Positions 24,442-37,234 of a stretch of DNA of 64,000 bases are shown piece after piece. The notes beneath the pieces are model-generated. The model saw only the letters and a program-made list of their open reading frames with translations, made no database searches and was not told the DNA's origin. The DNA comes from Chelonoidis abingdonii (taxonomy: Eukaryota > Chordata > Testudines > Testudinidae). Within the stretch, counting starts at the first letter, position 1; each line of letters starts with the position of its first letter. A program made the translations under genes and the position numbers. The stretch is from positions 173,935,957 to 173,999,956 of the forward strand of contig NC_133769.1 of the NCBI RefSeq assembly GCF_003597395.2, read 5' to 3'.

Positions 24442-26415
24442 AACTGAGTAATTTAGAGATTCTACAACACAAAAAGCTCTTTTGATCAAAGCAGTATGTG
24501 TACAACTTGGTGGCTTTTGTTTCATAGTATATAAATTGAACGTTTTCTTTGCTTATAATATGGGTTCCCATCCCATAAGCTTCATTTTTAGTTTGGGATT
24601 TGAACAAATTCTAAGAGCCAAATTAAGATGAGGTGTTAGCAAACACATGTTGTTCATCTTTGCAGAAAGTCTGCTCTCCCTGGATCTGAATTTGGCTCTA
24701 AATCTTGAACTGCTAAGTTTTTCACCTGATTTCCTGTTGACCTCATATGTGTCTACATCCATCTAACTTTTCTTTGAAGTGGAGATTCTATCTGTATCAC
24801 CTCTGAATTATGGATGAATTATGGATGATTTTATGAAATTGCATCATGAAATTATTGTCATAGAAAGCCTGTATCTGTGTGGATCCACCATGATTTAGCA
24901 GGGTTGTGTCATGTCTCTGCCATGAAAAAGACAATGGACAGTCATCAGCAGTCAAAGATGATCTATTCAAAATAAAACAATGGGCTTGCTGGAGGTGAGA
25001 GAACATACTTCCTCCTCTTGCCTGAAAGTTGTGGGGTGGCAAGGGGAAGGAGATTGGAAATAATGGAAAGTTACCAGGAGCAGAACAAAAGAAACAGGCG
25101 ACTCCTGCAGTAGTCTATAAAGGAACTCACAGAAGGGCAGAGAGCTATTTTGCACTAGATTAAGATGAGGGAGGCTGCTTCAGGGGCAGGGTAGGTAAGT
25201 AGAGGAAGACCCTGCCTAAGTGACTGGCTGAACACAGATCATCCCCCATAGGAAAGGCGAGCTAGTGAGGGACATTGCATTTAGGATGTAGTGTTGTTCT
25301 GTATGATCTGTACTCTTCTGTGCTTTACGTTTTAAATATAAAAGAGCACAAAGACATTAACTTATACAGAGTATGTGTACATGTGTGTATTGACTGCAAA
25401 TTATAAACCAGAAGCTTCACACTTCCTTGGTGGAGTTTAGGAAGAGGCATGTGTTCAAATACTAGGCAGTCTGAAGGGTCAGTGCTGAATCCAGAGGGGC
25501 TAAGTGGCTCAAGAGTGGGTTCAAACACATGGAGGAGCGGTGCTAGATACAAGGTCTGCGCTCCTCAGGTGTTCCTGAGATTGAGAGCAGTAGTTGGACT
25601 CAGTTCAGGCTGCAGGGACTAGAAAATTTGGGAGACCCAGGCACACAGGCTTGGATTCCACTCATGAGTGGCCAGGAAGGGATGCTCTCTAGGACCTGTT
25701 ATGCCTGAGGGTTCTCTATAGTGCCATAGTAACATTTAAATTGTATATCTGAATTCTGCAAAAGGATCTATAATCCCAGGTTCACATGAAAGGCTCGAGA
25801 CTCTTTGTGAACCATTTGACTAAGCTGATCTAAGTGTTAGTCTTTAGGACAACCAGAAATAGTTTTTCATGAAATCTCATACCAACTAAACTTCACATAG
25901 TTTGGATTTCATTGTGAATATTTCACTCAGCTTTGCTTCCAGTAACCATGCAGTGTTGATGAAGTAAACTCATCCAAAAGATCAACTTTCCTTCTTAAAG
26001 CAAGTGTTACCTAATTCTGTTGCTGAGAGATGTGTTGCTAATTTCCATTCTTTGGTGAGAAGCCATAAGAGAGGAAAATGTAAGGTAGCTCAATATGTTA
26101 AAATTTAAAGAAGCACTATCAAGCTTATTGATTGAAAATTTGCCTGGTTTACTTTTGTTACATATGTTTGTAGAGCATAGTCTTTAAGCATTGTAGTATT
26201 TTTCACTAAACAGAATTAAAATATTGAATACCAACACTCCTACCACAACAAATCAGCATGAGATTAAGAGAAAAACTCAGTGTTTTTCCTTTCAATCACT
26301 GAAGAAGTTGTTATAAGAACAAAAAAATGAGAATTTATAACATATTTAGGAAAAATGCCTTGGCAGTGTCCTTTCAATCATATGAATAATTTATGTGACG
26401 CTGCAGGTTCGTAGA
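24442..26415. other. No gene seen
   Basis: Unique DNA without recognised elements. G-rich patches near 25160-25260 and 25600-25700 may be old repeat debris but show no termini. Confidence 0.35.
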
Positions 26416-26419
26416 AAAA

Positions 26420-26830
26420 ACGTATTAGTTCTCCTAGTCCATCCCTCTCTTTTAGTGCAGGATTGCTCTTTATAGTGTCGTTGCTGTTGCTTTTCCAATC
26501 TTGTTTTAAATATCCTAAATGGTGGGGGTTCCATTATTTTTTCTTGGGAAGCTACTCCAGTCTATTTCAGAATCAGACATTTTTTCCCCAAAAAACTCAT
26601 TAATTTTCCTCCTCATAGTTTCATCCTATTACCTGTATTCTTAGTTTATTTAATATGCCCTTTCTACTATTCTTAATCAATCATTCCTCCCTTCCCTTGG
26701 TGTTGATACCCTTCAAATACTTAAGGATGAATCTGTGCTCACTGAGTTGTCATTTAGTCCTAGACTCCCTAGTTCTCTGCTCTAATTAGTCAACTGCCTC
26801 TCCAGTAAAACAGACCATGGTTCGTAGTAT
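26420..26830 (-). mobile_element. CR1 LINE 3' region, ancient subgroup
   Basis: On the plus strand the antisense of the CR1 3' coding end and UTR is readable: CTAGTCCATCCCTC, then GTTTTAAATATCCTAAATGG, GGGGTTCCATTATTTTTTC, GGAAGCTACTCCAGTC and TCATAGTTTCATCCTATTACC. The order and spacing match CR1 elements of the long-lived sauropsid lineage. Divergence is high, so this is old. Confidence 0.65.
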
Positions 26831-27625
26831 GGCTGCACAAACTTCTGTTTTTCAATTGTGATTATAGGATATTTTTTAGAGTATTCTGTTCTTTCCTCAC
26901 CAATGGATATTTACCAGCTCTATATTTTTCTCTGTCTGTGTGCATTTATATATACATGACAGCTCTTCATCTTTAGTGTGCAATGATGTGGAACTTGATT
27001 CATCGATATGGAAGTCTAGAGGATGGTCACATAAAACTAAGATTTTTGTTACAGTAAGGTGTATCCTGTTTGACTGTCAATATGGTAGTATAGATAAGCA
27101 GTAGCTTAGAGCAGGAGAGATTGCGTCAACTACAAAATTTTACTCTCAGGTTTGTACTTGTATGAGTGCTATTTTCTCATTAGATCATCATTAATTGGCT
27201 GTTTTTTCAATATAATTAGGGCTAATGATTGTTTCCCTGGCACCTACCCTAATGAAACTGTTCAGAGGATTCAAGGAAAAAATGGTATAATCAGTCAGGA
27301 ACGCCTAAGAGTAGTCCAGCTGCAGGGCTGATTTGTCTTTGTTACTGTCATTCCTTCTGTCCATTGTTCATTAGATGTCTCACACTCTGCGGTGTTGCCT
27401 GGCCTCTTTCCCATTCTTTTCCTTTCTACCTGCTTTTGGCACTCTTCTGCAGCATCCTTTAGCTTAATGTCTTGTTGGTCAAAATTTTTCTGCATCTCGG
27501 CATCTTCACCTGTGAAATACCAAGAATACTCCTAGTTCTTCGGATGATTCAAAGTTAGTACAATAATCCATCGCTAATTTATTAAACTAAAGATGAAGTG
27601 CTGCAAGTTGAAGGTAAGAGAACCA
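26831..27625. other. No gene seen
   Basis: Unique AT-rich sequence. The minus-strand frame at 27295-27495 (66 codons, lysine and glutamine rich) has no recognisable domain. Confidence 0.35.
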
Positions 27626-27629
27626 GCCT

Positions 27630-28735
27630 TCTATCTAGGCTAGATGGGTAACCCCCCCACTAGGGCCTGTTCTACCAGCTTGGGCTCCCTTATAGTGTCC
27701 TGCTGAGCCAGGCCCTCAACCCTCCTCCTGCACACACACAGGTAGGGACACACCCAGCTGCAGAAAGACACGGACACTGAGATCAGCTCTGCATGGGAAA
27801 GCTCAGCTTGGGAACTGCCCAACACTCAAGTGCATGCCCTCTCCTGAGTGTAACTCCAAAATTATACTGGCTTGCGCTGCACAGAGAACTGTACAGTGTA
27901 AGCTCATGAAATTTGCTTCCTCCCTCAATGCTCCCCCCTACCCCACAAACTGGTTTTACAGAAAACAAAAATAAGATTATAAACTACAAAAGATAGATTT
28001 TTAGTGAATATAAGGGATAGTAAACAGGTTAAAGCAGATTATCTAGCAAATTAAACAAACACACAAGCTAAGCTTAATGTACTAAAGGAACTGGTTATAA
28101 CTAGCAATTTCTCACCCTAAATATTGTTTTAGGCAGATAGCAGAGTTTCTTGAAGGCAAGCTGCTTTTTCTCGCAGCTTGAAACTCCAGGTATTTCTTTC
28201 ACAATCCAGACACCTTTTCTAGCCTGGGCTCAGTCCTTTTCCCCCTACCCCTTTGTTTCTGCTTAGATGTTTCCAGCAGCCATCCTGGTCAGGAATTTGG
28301 AGAAGAATGAACCCTGATTAACTCACTTCCCTGCCTTGCATATGGTGGGAATCCTTGTCTTTCAGTGTGATTCCCACTCCCCTCAGTGGAAAAATACTGC
28401 TATTCTATGATGGAGTCCAGTACCAGCTGACATGATCACATGACCCTGCATTGTCAAAGCAGCCATGGGTCAAAGGCCATTTGTAGCCTCCCAGAAAGGT
28501 GGGAGATTAACATCTTCAAAGTCTTATTGTTCTCCCAAATGGTTCATTGACTTGTCCCCAGCTAACTAGCCAGACTGACTGCATTTTGTCTGGTGGGCAT
28601 TCCCCAGGTGCAAACACTTGTGTAGTACAGATGTATGGTCAATATTCCTAACTTTAGATGCAAAAATGATACGTGCATACAAATAGGATATTCATATTCA
28701 GTAAATCATAACCTTTCCAATGATACCGTTCTCTG
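27630..28735 (-). mobile_element. LTR retroelement fragment, turtle-type family
   Basis: Read on the minus strand from 28735: GGTTATGATTTACTGAATATG, then CCTATTTGTATGCACGTATC, then GTTAGGAATATTGACCATAC, then CACCTGGGGAATGCC. Further in come GTAAAACCAGTTTGTGGGG and, near the left end, GTGTGCAGGAGGAGGGTTGAGG and CAGGACACTATAAGGGAGCC. This order matches an LTR family I recognise from turtle genomes (about 1.1 kb). The usual TG terminus on the right is missing, so the copy is truncated. No gag/pol frame. Confidence 0.6.
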
Positions 28736-29258
28736 CTTTTCCCTTTACTCCCTTCACAAATACTTGTGATTAAGCATTCCTCCCTGCCCCACTGGGAGTA
28801 TTCCCCATTGGAAGGGGGAAGAAAGTTGCATGCTATCTTTGGGCTTTAGAGCAAGGAGGGGAGGCCTGATTCAGTGTTTTTCGGGGGTCTCTATATTTGT
28901 GTAAGCCAACCCAGGTCCGTTAGTGGAAGATATGCCCAATAATCAACTTCTCTTTGCCAAAAGACTGACAAGAAAGTTATTCAGATGCAAACAGTAATGT
29001 TTTGTATTGACATAATTAATTTATGGTGATATTTTGCCATTTTCATCAGCTTACATGCATTTTTATCTCTCTCAAAAATGATGAATTTGAGCTAAGATAA
29101 ATTTGTCTATGATAAAACTGGCTGACTTCATGACCAAAAGTCATGACTGTGTTGTATTGACTGGCCCAGTTTCTAGTTTGCATTGCAAAATCTATCATCA
29201 TTCTCCGCTCTGTTGACAATCTCAGGAGAGAGGCAGAGGACTGCATGGGCGCTGAGAC
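28736..29258. other. No gene seen
   Basis: Unique sequence with no recognised element. Confidence 0.4.
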
Positions 29259-29261
29259 TGA

Positions 29262-29517
29262 GGGTATGTCTAGGCTGCAATAACTCCCCCTTTGCTGGCC
29301 CGTGTCAGCTGAGTCTGGCTCTTGGGTGGCAGGGCTATCAAAGTACAGTGCAGACATTCAGACTCAGGTTGGAGCCTGGGCCCTGGTACCCCCTGACCTA
29401 TCGCAGGGTCCCAGAGCTTGGACTGAGCGTCTATATAACTGCAGTTATATAGCTCCGCAGCCTGAGCCAGCTGTTCTGGTCCAGCGACAGGCATGTTGTT
29501 GCAGTGTAGACAAACCC
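29262..29517. mobile_element. Harbinger-like MITE, TGA target duplication
   Basis: A 256-bp element starting GGGTATGTCTAGGCTGCAAT and ending GTTGCAGTGTAGACAAACCC; the two ends are inverted copies. TGA flanks both sides (29259-29261 and 29518-29520), fitting the 3-bp TNA duplications of PIF/Harbinger transposons. Interior blocks CAGACTCAGGTTGGAGCCTGG and CAGGGTCCCAGAGCTTGGAC are themselves fold-back. The same terminus appears at 63872. Confidence 0.7.
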
Positions 29518-29520
29518 TGA

Positions 29521-31475
29521 ATGGCCCACTCATTTCTTAGCGTGGTTGTTCTACTTCAGGTTAATGTCACTTTGCTGGGGTAGGGCTGGGAAGCTCATCT
29601 ATAAGTAAACAGAGGTTTACTTTTGACCCTTCAAGGCTGCCAATCTGTAGTCTTGTATGCTTGCTGCTGAAGACCTTTTCTGATTTTCCCATCTTACTTG
29701 GAGTTATAGATTCCTAAGAATAGAGTTTCATGAAGATGATGCTAATACAATCTGACCAGTAGCCATAAAAACACTGTGCTATTTAAAAAGACAATTTAAT
29801 AAGCTTCAGCTGAGTTTTCCATATGAAGAAAGTGCCATATACCATGCTGAGACTTCACAGCCTGTGTGCGTGTATTATTGATCATTCTACCTGTCACAAG
29901 CCGATTCTTATAGAAAGGACAAAAAGTGATTGAATGGAAAGGAATTTTTAAATGGTTGTCTGCCTGTGAAGAGAATGGTATCGCCGAGCCTTTCTACCGT
30001 TTGTCTAATTAACGTTTGGATGGTAATATATTCTAAGATAAGGTACTCTCTTCTATTTTTAATATAGCAATTTGAAATGTGGTTATAAATTAAAAAACAT
30101 AGGAGCCAAAAGCACCAGAGAATGATACAGTACTACTTCTACCTCCTAGATGTTGTTTGGAAAAAAATACAATAAAATAAAACCTTCCTGAAATAAGTTT
30201 GATTGAGTGAGAGAGTAAGTTTACTCTGCTTTCTGTATTCGATGGAAAGATTTATGATATTATGCTGAAGGCTCTCTCAGGAAGTCTAGATTCCCACAGA
30301 ACACAGGAAATGATGTATTTTTTTCTGTAACACTGAAGAACACATTATGTATTAAAGGAGCTATCTGTGAGTCAGTGCTGTTTTGAGGCAGTACAGCTGC
30401 AGTATTAACTCAGATAGGTTACGGTAATTTTGTTCTGCATTTAAAAATTAAATAAAGGATAGACTTAACAGAGTTTCAGCAGTTATATTCTTTTAAATTA
30501 AAGCTTCAAACTGGTCAATTGAATGGTTAGCTGAGATTTTTTCTGACTTTCAACATAGAAGGCTTTAAAGGCCATCTTGGCCTGCTTGCTGCTATACAAG
30601 TGGTATAAATTTTATGCTCTGTGGATAGCCAGATAGGGAGCTCAGTATTCATGTTGGGAAATGCTTTGCCTTTTTACTCAATCCATTAATCTTTCAGGCT
30701 TTACTCCATGGTTTTGTCATGGAGTTGCAGTAGATGGCTATGGAGTGTGCCTAAGGCCTGGGTATATTCCAGCACTTCAAATAATTTTGAGACTTTGAGT
30801 TAAGATTTATTACTTTGTTTGCTTTCATAATAAAAACATCTCATGCATATCGTGTATGTTACTAAATGTGAACATATCTTGTTATAAAAGTTCCAGGAGA
30901 CAGTGGCTGTGGCTGAGCCATAGAAGTAATTTGTCTTTTTCCTTTGGGGCAACATTGCTGGCACTAATATGCCAGGCTTCACAAGGTTAAATTGGTAGTT
31001 TTTAATGTAATGATTATATAAACAAATAATTGTCTGGAACTTCTACCAACTTTCATTTTACTTGTGTTAATGGAATTATAAACTGCTCCTGTACAGTAGA
31101 ACAGGGTCAGTAATACACTGCAAAGTAGTGGGTACCATGAACACTCATTAAAGTCAATGAGAAGGGGGACTCCATAGTACCTCACAGGGAAAGCTTTGCT
31201 CCTGGCAAGATCGGCCCTTATATTGTAAGGGATGTGTATTGATATGCTGCTCCTAAGTAAGTGAGGGTTCATTGACATTAAGTTGAAGGATCAGAATTGA
31301 TGCCCATCAGCAAAGTGACAATAGCAATATGGCAAATGACAAAAAGAATTTAGAGCTAGTAATGTGCAAACTCATTTTCCCCAGTCTGAATCACCTTAAC
31401 TTTGTGGGTTTAATTCAGACTCAAGCACTCTCAGGTTTTCAGTTTGCTTAATAAAAAACCCTACTAAAAAAAAAC
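29521..31475. other. No gene seen
   Basis: AT-rich unique DNA. A stretch at 31120-31215 (CATTAAAGTCAATGAGAAGG) looks like an old amniote repeat containing the common AAGTCAATG word. Nothing coding. Confidence 0.4.
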
Positions 31476-31610
31476 AAAGGCCGTGGTTCAGGAAAGCACT
31501 TAAGCACATGCTGAAGTCCCATAGACTGCTAAGTGATTTAGGCAGATTTAGACGGATGCTTAAAGTTTAGCATGTTTTTAAGCATATTTCCTGAATCAGA
31601 GCAGTAGAGA
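31476..31610. repeat. Palindromic interspersed repeat fossil
   Basis: Left arm TTCAGGAAAGCACTTAAGCA is the near reverse complement of the right arm TTTAAGCATATTTCCTGAATC. The interior holds further TTAAGCATGT-type words. It is an inverted-repeat element of about 130 bp, of a kind common to birds, crocodilians and turtles. Confidence 0.55.
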
Positions 31611-34600
31611 GCAGAATCCTCTGCAACAGTATAAAAATCAGAGAAAAACAAATACTGCGAGTAAAAGGAGTGGAGTGTGTGTGTAGGGGGGAGCTAGAAA
31701 CAATTTGTGTTATAAAAAGGATGCAAGCCAAACTTTTTCATGAGTATTCATCCGGCCCCACTGCGTGGCATAACTTTGTACCCTTTGGCTGGAAAAAAAA
31801 AGTGAAAAAATCATTTGGGGCTGGGTGGAGATTAAAAAGTTGAACTACAATATTTTGGCAAATCTAAATAGACATGGGCAAGAATAGTTAACACCCTGAT
31901 TTCCACTGGGTTCACCCATCTCATTTTAGAACCACACTGTTTTGGGTCCTCCATTCCCCTCCTCCGATGCTGATTGAAAACTTGATTTGTTTATTACTGA
32001 ATGCTCCTCTGACGGTGGCAATGGCTTGTTTAACAGTGTGACCAGTCACACACCATACTGGTGGCAAAAGACTGGCTGCTGCAGTTGCCTTACTGACTAA
32101 GTTCAAGAGGTTCCCCTTGATCATATTTCATTTTTCTGACAGTGATCTTTGCTTTTACAAGCTTCATGATGGGCTTATACTTTTTATAAGATGCCTTTCA
32201 AAAAGTCTTTAATTCCCCTGAAGTCCCTTAAAATGAACTTCAGATGATTTCTGCTGAATGCGAATTGCCCTGAAGGCTACTTTGTTATATTTTTTCATGC
32301 TCTACTTTTCATTTTGAAAGATTTATTTTTAATCCCATCCATATTGTAACACTATTCAGATGCAGTGCCTGATTTTACTCCAGTGTATTCCTGGTCTTTG
32401 GTTGCATATTGGTAGCCCATGTGTATCATTTTTCTTGAATGAAGGCAGCAGTGAGCATGTGGGTGCACTGTAGGTGGTTATAGGCCTAAGAAGCGCCATT
32501 CTTCCAGATGGGGAAATCAGCTTGTCAGACTGAGTAATGGAAACATGATTAGTTTACTAAGTTCATTAAATGAAAACTTTAGCAGCACTGGGTTTCCCTT
32601 GCTCACTGTGTTTGTTATAATGAAACAATTCAGATTTTCGTGTACTGAGTGGAATACCATGTGTAAACACAGCAGGAGGACATTCCTGTATTTCTGTCGA
32701 CTTCCTTTACCATAGAAAAGTCATCCTGTGGTCTTATGGACTTCATATGTAGTGCCCTGTGCTTTTGGTCCGGTTTTCCATTGTCTTTTTCCATTCCAAA
32801 TGGGTATGTGCAGAAAACAGATTCTGTGTAAAGTGTGCAAGACCACCATGTGACAGAGTACCTCAGGCAGTGTACCCAAAACATTTGTGTTTAGGAAAAC
32901 TTTGTTTTGAACAAAGCATTTCTAATGACTTTCAACTGCACCAGTGACCTTTTAGATTCTTTTTACCTTAATGTCCTCATATTCAAAACAGAATGTAAAT
33001 GAAGGTTTAAGAAGGACATCTTCTTTATTTAATGCCAGATTCTTCTACCCTTACGCTTGCTAAACAGCTCATTAGTCCACAATACCCATTCACTTCAAGG
33101 AGTATGTTTGTGTTTTACTGAAGGGGAAAAAGGATACTAGAATGTTACCCTTCCGCATTTTTGACTGTCATTGGGAACTAGGTGCCAAACTGCTTTGGAA
33201 AATCTCCCCACAAAGGTTTTCAGAAAGGGACAGGAGGGTTTCCTTTTTTATTGTTTTACTTAACAGGATGGCTGCCTGCTAAAGGTGGCCTTTCCTGACT
33301 TTAACATAGGCTGTTATTGTAGGTTGTGCAGTCCTGGTTAATATAATATCTGCACTCAGCTTGTCTTCCAAAGAAGAGAGGGAAAAGGTCAATGAGGTGC
33401 AATTGTTGTACTATACTATATACAGATAAAGCACTGGATAAGACCTAATTTGTAAACGTTACATCTCAAGCTATCCATGATTAATTTTATACTTTCCTTT
33501 TAAACAGCTGCCTATAGATAATTGGTTAAGGGCTTAAAGGTTTGTTTAATAAATGTCCAGGGTAAATTGAGCTGAAAATTTAGAGAAATGGCTCAATTTA
33601 CTCAGTATTCAGTGAAGTAAGCTGGTCTGTCAGCCAGTTGTACAAGTAGGATTTTGGTTAATTGATCACAAGTGACATCTCACTGTTTCGTAAATGAGTC
33701 CATTCATCTTTCAATATTGTTCTATTAAAATGCATATTTGGTACAATGCTGAGGTGTAGCATGTAGGTAAAGCAAATGTGTGTTATGCCCTCTAGTTACT
33801 GTAGGCTGTTCTCATTAATTGTTAGTTTAAACTATGGTTAGAGCCTTTTAAAACTAAATAAGGAGCCAAAGTGTCAATGACGAGTAATAAAGAGCATGTG
33901 AAGTACGTGAGTCCTCAGCATAATTGCACACAGGACTTCAAAATAAATGCTTTTGAATCCATTTTGCAATGTCTTAAAAGGACTGAGTTTCTTTTCTTTA
34001 ATATAATACAAAATGCGTAATCTCTGATAAATCAATAAAATTACTATTCCCTGACAGTAACACTGATTTGAAGATATGAATTGTCGCTAGCTTATTCCAA
34101 TTCTCATTTCTATCTTGAGAAAGCAAAAATCAATAACCCATGTGTTCCTTAAATCCTAAAAGAAATCTTTTCCTGTATTGGGACATGTTACATGGAGTTA
34201 ATAAAGGACTAATAAGACTTCAAAATCAAAATCTGGATCTCTGTGCCAGGATCTAAAATGCAGGGCACTATATAAAGAGCAACTGAATCATACAAATGTT
34301 TGAAGTGGTATAAAGAACATAGATCCCTGGTTTGCAGTCCTGGAAAATGCACTGGGATTTCTTCAGTGATGCTTCATATTTCACAAGGGTTCCTGAACAT
34401 GATTTTTCTGACACTAAAGATTGGTAGGTCAAATAGGAAGCTGGAGGCCTTTTTACATTGACTAAGGGTGAGTATTGGGATAGACAGTCTGTCTGCATCT
34501 TAGTGATAGTGTAGGGAGAGCTTTTCAGATTTAACATGAAATCAATAGGAAGGCTACTGGAGGCTGGTGAGGAAAACCAGAGGGAAAATTGTCATCTTGT

Positions 34601-35145
34601 TTCTGCTGCCTGTCGTACAGCTAATACAAATCAAAGCACTTCAGCAGTGATAAGTGATGTTTCTATGCCCATCGATCAGGGCTGAGTGAACTATCCTGGA
34701 GGGGATGATTGTTTTTCAGAGAGTCAAGTGTGCTATAATCGGGTTTCAAATATATTACGAAATCCATCGATACAGCTGTGAGAAAGGGCTGTAGCTTACT
34801 TAGACAACTATCTACCCATTACATAGTTGTATACATGTGGACAAGGCAGTAAGCTCAGTATATGTTAAGTGTTCTGTACTTAGAAGGTAAGAATGTAATA
34901 TATGCAGGAGTGTGAATTCAGTGTGTATGCAGTAGATAAGGTTCAGCCCTTAGGTTCCTCCAGTGTGATCTGGATTATGGGTTTCCAGTGACAGAAAGCC
35001 CACCTGGAGGGAGAGTCCAGGAATAAAAACTGCTCACAACCTCTGCCAGGAAGCCTGGGGATGGCCATGCTACTCACAAAGTGGGTGAGACCAACCTGGC
35101 AGGAGGCAGGACCAGGCCAAAAAACAAATGTCATAATACAAGTTG
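31611..35145. other. Long gene-free stretch
   Basis: No gene or clear transposon. The segment 33780-34080 is repeat-poor and AT-rich. A minus-strand frame at 31921-32124 and another at 34268-34537 lack any family motif. Confidence 0.4.
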
Positions 35146-35149
35146 AAGG

Positions 35150-35240
35150 TGAAGGGTGAGATTCTCAGCTGCTGTAAACTGGTATAGCTCCATTGAATTC
35201 AGTGATGCCTGGTGATTTATGTCAGCTGAAAGTCTCATCC
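35150..35240. repeat. Palindromic repeat fossil
   Basis: GTGAGATTCTCAGCTGCTGT at the left and TCAGCTGAAAGTCTCATCC at the right are imperfect inverted copies around a centre with GCTCCATTGAATTCAGTGATG. It fits the old amniote foldback family that contains AGATTCTCAGCTG words. Confidence 0.45.
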
Positions 35241-35918
35241 AACCGCTTGGGCATCTCTTTTTATTGAAGTTGTGTGTCCTATAATGATGCGTATTTTATG
35301 TTTTACCAAATGTTCCTAGAGCAGTGGGTGGAGGTTTTCATTTAAATAGTTAAGTAAGTAAATATGTTCAGGAATTTCTTTCAGTGTGGTTCCTGTGCAG
35401 ACCCAGCATACAATTTACATCTGACCTGGCAGGAGAGAAAACTAATTCTCCCCATGTTCAGCACAACTGATCACATGGGGTACAGATTTTGCAGCCTGAG
35501 ACCTCTGCATCCACTGGGGCAAATCAAGCCCATTATATCTACTGTGAAAATATTTCTATGGGTTAGGAATGAACTTATAACTGACAGGACAAAAAGCATA
35601 GCAAAGATGAGGCACACCTCATTTTCATGTTGTATTAATGTATTTCCTGTTCAGGTTATTAATTCCAATTTTGCTGTTCAGTTTTCAGTTGTGTCAGGGG
35701 GAAAGATACAGAATGCTTTAATGTACAGGTAAGGAGGAAGGCATGTATAGTAAGTGAAAAAAATATTATTTTACTGTCAGTGGCAGCCCAGAAGAACGAA
35801 GCTCTTATTTATTCATCTAACACAAAGGGTTGAGGCAGTATTATATAGGCAGTGGTAATGCAAAAGTTTACCTACCTTGCCCCACCAGTGTGCTTACCTG
35901 AGCTAGACACACCATATT

Positions 35919-36104
35919 CAGGGCAGATATAGTCAATTATTTTTTTGGTCGAGGTCCAAATTTCTTGGTCCAAATATAGTCAAGGCTCAGACTCCAAAGA
36001 AAACAATAATAAACCCTCAAATAACAACTAAAATATGTTGAGGTCAATTCAAAAGCATCTGGTGGTTTAGATTTGGCCCGAGGGCCATCTATTGACTACC
36101 CCTG
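35919..36104. mobile_element. hAT-like MITE
   Basis: Begins CAGGGCAGATATAGTCAATT and ends ATCTATTGACTACCCCTG. The terminal CAGGG / CCCTG and the TAGTCAAT / ATTGACTA blocks are inverted copies. The interior has GGTCCAAATTTCTTGGTCC and TTTGGCCCGAGGGCCATC. Length is 186 bp and there is no coding content. An 8-bp duplication is not convincing at the flanks. Confidence 0.6.
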
Positions 36105-36467
36105 GCTTAGAGAGTAGTTCATTCTCCATGATTGTTCAGGCTTTAACCACACCACTGAGATTACCAACAAAAGTGTCAATTTTGATAGGTTGTACAGTTG
36201 ATAGGTTGTGTAATGTGGACACCTGACTACTAGAAACTCATAAAAGTCACTGAATAGTCATAAAATGTTCCTACCCTCTAAGGGGAGATGCAAATAGCTA
36301 ATCTAAATGTGGAAAGCTCTGAGGTTCATCAGATTTCTTGAGTTATCCAATGCCCCTAAGTTTGTTGTAAATCATAATTTAAAAAATTAAGTATTCAGTA
36401 GAGGTATGGGTGCCTGTGTACCATGGTGATGGGCATATTAGTCACTGCAACATTAGATAGACACAAG

Positions 36468-36606
36468 GGGACTGATTCTCCGCTGCACTGTACCTTGTTG
36501 TTGACACCTGTAGAAAGTAAGTACATTTGGATTTGGTAACATTTTACATTTACTTTCAACTGCTATAAATGACTACATATGGTACAGGGCAATGGAAATA
36601 TCAAGC
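36468..36606. repeat. Palindromic repeat fossil
   Basis: The left arm GGGGACTGATTCTCCGCTGC and the right arm CAGGGCAATGGAAATATCAA, together with TGTACCTTG versus TATGGTACA, fold back on each other around an AT-rich centre. Old, degenerate foldback element. Confidence 0.45.
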
Positions 36607-37018
36607 CCCAGATGCTAGTAGTGTTCAGCACAGAAATGACTCGATTGATACAATTTTGGAAGCGGAAAGTAAAGTAAATTGTTAGTCTAATACTACACAA
36701 TTTTTACTGTAACAGAAGTTAAGTGTGTAACACTGTATTTTCTTTTTCACTCTTCTACAATGGAAATAGGTTAGAGGCTGCTGAATATTAAGGCGTGGAA
36801 TGACATCTGTCACAGTAGGTTTATTTGTGAACAATAAGTCTGTGCAAAAATATGCAAAACTCTGTCAAATTATACTTCTTTTCAGTTGCATTATAGTTTT
36901 TGAGGGCTGTGGTGTAAAATATTGCCTTTGGGACACAGACACCAAGACAAATTATTTCACAGTTGTAATTTTTCTGTCCAAGGTCAATAAGTTACAGTTC
37001 TTGTCCAAACAGACAACC

Positions 37019-37234
37019 ATTCTTTTATTTATCAGAGAGATAGCCATGTTAGTCTGGATCTGTAAAAAGCAACAAAGTCCTGTGGCACCTTATAGACTAA
37101 CAGATGTATTGGAACATGAGCTTTCGTGGGTGAATAATCACTTTGTTGGATGGGTATTCACCCATGAAAGCTTATGCTCCAATACGTCTGTTAGTCTGTA
37201 AGGTGCCACAGGATTCTTTGATTCTTTTATTTAT
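37019..37234. mobile_element. Penelope-like insertion, inverted arms, 14-bp duplication
   Basis: The insert (37033-37220) is flanked by perfect copies of ATTCTTTTATTTAT at 37019-37032 and 37221-37234. It is one large hairpin: the left arm has GTCCTGTGGCACCTTATAGA then GAGCTTTCGTGGGTGAATAA, and the right arm carries the reverse complement (TATTCACCCATGAAAGCTTA, then AAGGTGCCACAGGATTC). The left tail (TAGCCATGTTAGTCTGG) is the end of the same repeat seen at 47.46 kb. Inverted arrangement plus a variable-length duplication suits Penelope-like retroelements. The hammerhead-like core is damaged in both arms (CCAACAA or TTGGATG in place of CTGANGA). Confidence 0.6.

Noticed and set aside
35364..35732. 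122-codon plus-strand frame
   Set aside because: No domain motif, no signal of splicing or codon bias, and no repeat-protein similarity that I can recognise.
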